Below, piece by piece: positions 62,101 through 64,000 of a stretch of DNA of 64,000 nt. The notes beneath the pieces were generated by a model that ran no database searches, had not been told where the DNA came from, and was given only the letters and a program-made list of their open reading frames with translations. The position numbers and the translations under genes are program-made. Source of the stretch: Struthio camelus (Eukaryota; Chordata; Aves; Struthioniformes; Struthionidae). Positions within the stretch are counted from its first letter, which is position 1. The number at the start of each line of letters is the position of its first letter. The DNA is taken from assembly GCF_040807025.1 (NCBI RefSeq), contig NC_090953.1, positions 25,776,997 to 25,840,996 of the forward strand, given 5' to 3'.

Positions 62101-64000
62101 TAAAATAATAGCCAATAAAGCCCTGGCTCTCAGCCCAGGCTGCTTCTGGCCCCACACTGCCCAGATCGGACATGTCTTCTGGAGAGAATCTGGCATCTAA
62201 CCAGGGCGCCCGTGCCAGTAAGCGGAGGAAGCACTGTTAGTGTCTGAGAGAGCAGACTGGGGCTTGATGAGGGTCATGGTCCCCATGCCTGGAGGCACTT
62301 GGCACCCTGGGGCATGTGGCCACCGTGCCATTTAGCAGGCACCAAAGCTGCCCTCTCCCCTGCCCCCAAGCTGGGCTGCAAGGAGGAACGTGCTTGGGAA
62401 AGGGAGATGTTTAGATTGGCATAATTTCAGTTTTCCACATTGAAAATAAAAGAAGTAGAGAAATAAAAAGGTTTTGTTAGTGTCTGGAGTCTGATTCATC
62501 TGCTGACTGAGGATGAAGCTTCTCTTGGTACACACTGCTGGGAGTATCATGGCTGAGGTCTCCCAAGCCCAAGTTGTTCAGATCCATCCAAGTTGTTCAG
62601 ATCCGTTTTTAAATGACTGTCAGTGAGAGCGAGGTCATCTTTGAAGGCTCTCCCATCTGGAGTGGGATGGAGCAGGCTGCCATGCCTAAGCACTTCTCCA
62701 CAGAGGACCTGCCATATCATAATCCCCCTGCAAACCTCCCTGCTGAGCTGGATGCTGCTCCCATCAAAGTGTCCTCATGCTCAGGGTCACCCAAGGAGCT
62801 AATTCCCCCCATGCTCAGCCTGCTTGCTCACCTGGGAATGCTTCAATACCCTGTTTACCATGTGTTGTCTTGTTCCTATTGCCCTGCCTTAGTCAAATGC
62901 ACCATGCCTGGCCACAAAAGGGCTCTGCCAGTGATTTTTGTTTTTTTTTTCCCCCTTTCCTAATGCTGCCAGACCAAAGGAAGGAAGTGTCCCAGGCAGG
63001 TCTCAGAAGGCCACCTTCACTGCCAGACAAGAGAAAAACCAGGACCAATTTATTTCACTGAGATAGAGGGGAAAATATGTAACTACAAAACAGAAAAAAG
63101 ATTTTGCAAGGTCTGCTCAGAGTTAAAGGAGTGCAAACCTGAAATATGCTCAGTTCCCTCCTTCCCTCCGCATAAATGGCCAAGATGCATCCTAGCAGCT
63201 GGCAGCCTGGAGTGGGTGGCTGCCTCCAACCTGCATGTGCAGTATTTCAGCACTGCGTGCCTCACAACATGTGTATTTTCACAGTTAAGCAGGATGAAAT
63301 CAAGCCTTCCAGACACGGTATGATGTCCACCTCTTACTAATTAATTACAGGTACTCTCTGGGGCACCCAAGCACCTCCTACTCTTGTTCCTTCTTGCTGA
63401 AACATTCTGTCTTCCTTTCAGAGGGTTGCAAGAACACTGATGACTTGCACTAGTCATAGTTCGTGACTGTTGATGCTGATGGTCTTTGATATGTGGTGTG
63501 TCAAACTGCATCCGGAGCCTTGCATGGAGCCCTGAGAAGGGAGCAGGGCAGGAAGGTGGCTGTTCTTCCACTCCTGGCCCTTTGCAGGGTGAGTGGACTG
63601 TTTGATGCTCCTCTGAGGTCTGGCCATGCACATTCCTAGGCTGCTCCTAGGTTGTCTCTATGGTTTCTGGATGTTTTTAAGCATTGTAAGAAGCAGAGAC
63701 CAAAACTCAGCTCCTTGACTGTGCTTTTTCCAGCCCAATGTACAGCCCAATGCACTTCAGACCTGCCGCCCATGTTGAACCTAAGCTGTGGGATTCTAGG
63801 ATGGTCTGAAATCCAAGATTCCTCCAAGATTTGGTACCTTCAACATTCCACTAAGTCATGGCCTTCCTTGCCAACCTGTCCTTCACCACACACCAAGAGG
63901 AAGCGCTGCACATGGGGCATCCTCGTAGCCAAAGGCCCAGCTCTGTTCACTCGTCCTGCCTGTTGATGGGAATAGATCTCTGGGCAGTCCCCTGGCTAGT
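59140..64000. other. Downstream region without a recognisable gene
   Basis: No open frame here shows a domain, family motif or splice-consistent exon series that I recognise on either strand. AATAAA-like words occur near 59680, 62113 and 62445 and could belong to an undetected UTR or be chance. A short direct repeat (CAAGTTGTTCAGATCC, twice) lies at about 62571-62604, and a duplicated CAGCCCAATG word at about 63732-63752. The segment may be intergenic or an intron of the next gene. Confidence 0.55.

Noticed and set aside
1-64000. CRISPR arrays, tRNA or rRNA genes, operons, phage or insertion sequences
   Set aside because: No regularly spaced repeats, cloverleaf candidates, rRNA sequence or bacterial gene organisation were seen; the window is spliced vertebrate DNA.

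Overview
The window is vertebrate nuclear DNA, most likely from a bird. It carries three intron-rich genes with strong similarity to vertebrate families, truncated CR1 LINE copies of the bird/reptile type, two CpG-island promoters, and compact gene spacing. I see no prokaryotic, plasmid, phage or CRISPR content. A crocodilian or turtle cannot be excluded from sequence alone, and I cannot name the species.

Layout: (1) 1-22245, plus strand: SORD (sorbitol dehydrogenase), with a CpG-island promoter, nine coding exons giving an intact 355-residue protein, and a poly(A) signal at 22219. (2) 22246-24020: convergent SORD/DUOX intergenic gap with an AT microsatellite. (3) 24020-52195, minus strand: a dual oxidase, called DUOX2. 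Its 33 coding exons join without a frame break into a 1526-residue protein; a probable 5' noncoding exon lies 5 kb upstream. (4) about 52145-52278: a compact GC-rich divergent promoter. (5) 52230-59140, plus strand: the dual oxidase maturation factor, called DUOXA2, six coding exons, 322 residues. (6) 59140-64000: no gene recognised.

The order SORD(+) / DUOX2(-) / DUOXA2(+) is that of human chromosome 15. DUOX2 and DUOXA2 form the known functional pair. The oxidase moves electrons from cytosolic NADPH through FAD and two hemes to oxygen and makes extracellular hydrogen peroxide, used in thyroid hormone synthesis and mucosal defence. The maturation factor brings it out of the endoplasmic reticulum. 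The head-to-head layout suggests co-expression from one promoter. SORD is a separate polyol-pathway enzyme that is merely adjacent.

I found no new biological system. The observations most worth a second look are the architecture of the shared promoter (a start-stop codon pair and a possible in-frame N-terminal extension of DUOX2), a degenerate minisatellite beside it, the absence of a DUOXA1 tail directly downstream of DUOXA2, mixed DUOX1-like and DUOX2-like sequence, and unusual homopolymer tracts next to DUOX2 splice sites. Exon borders were set by hand from GT/AG sites, reading-frame continuity and remembered family sequence; no alignment was run.
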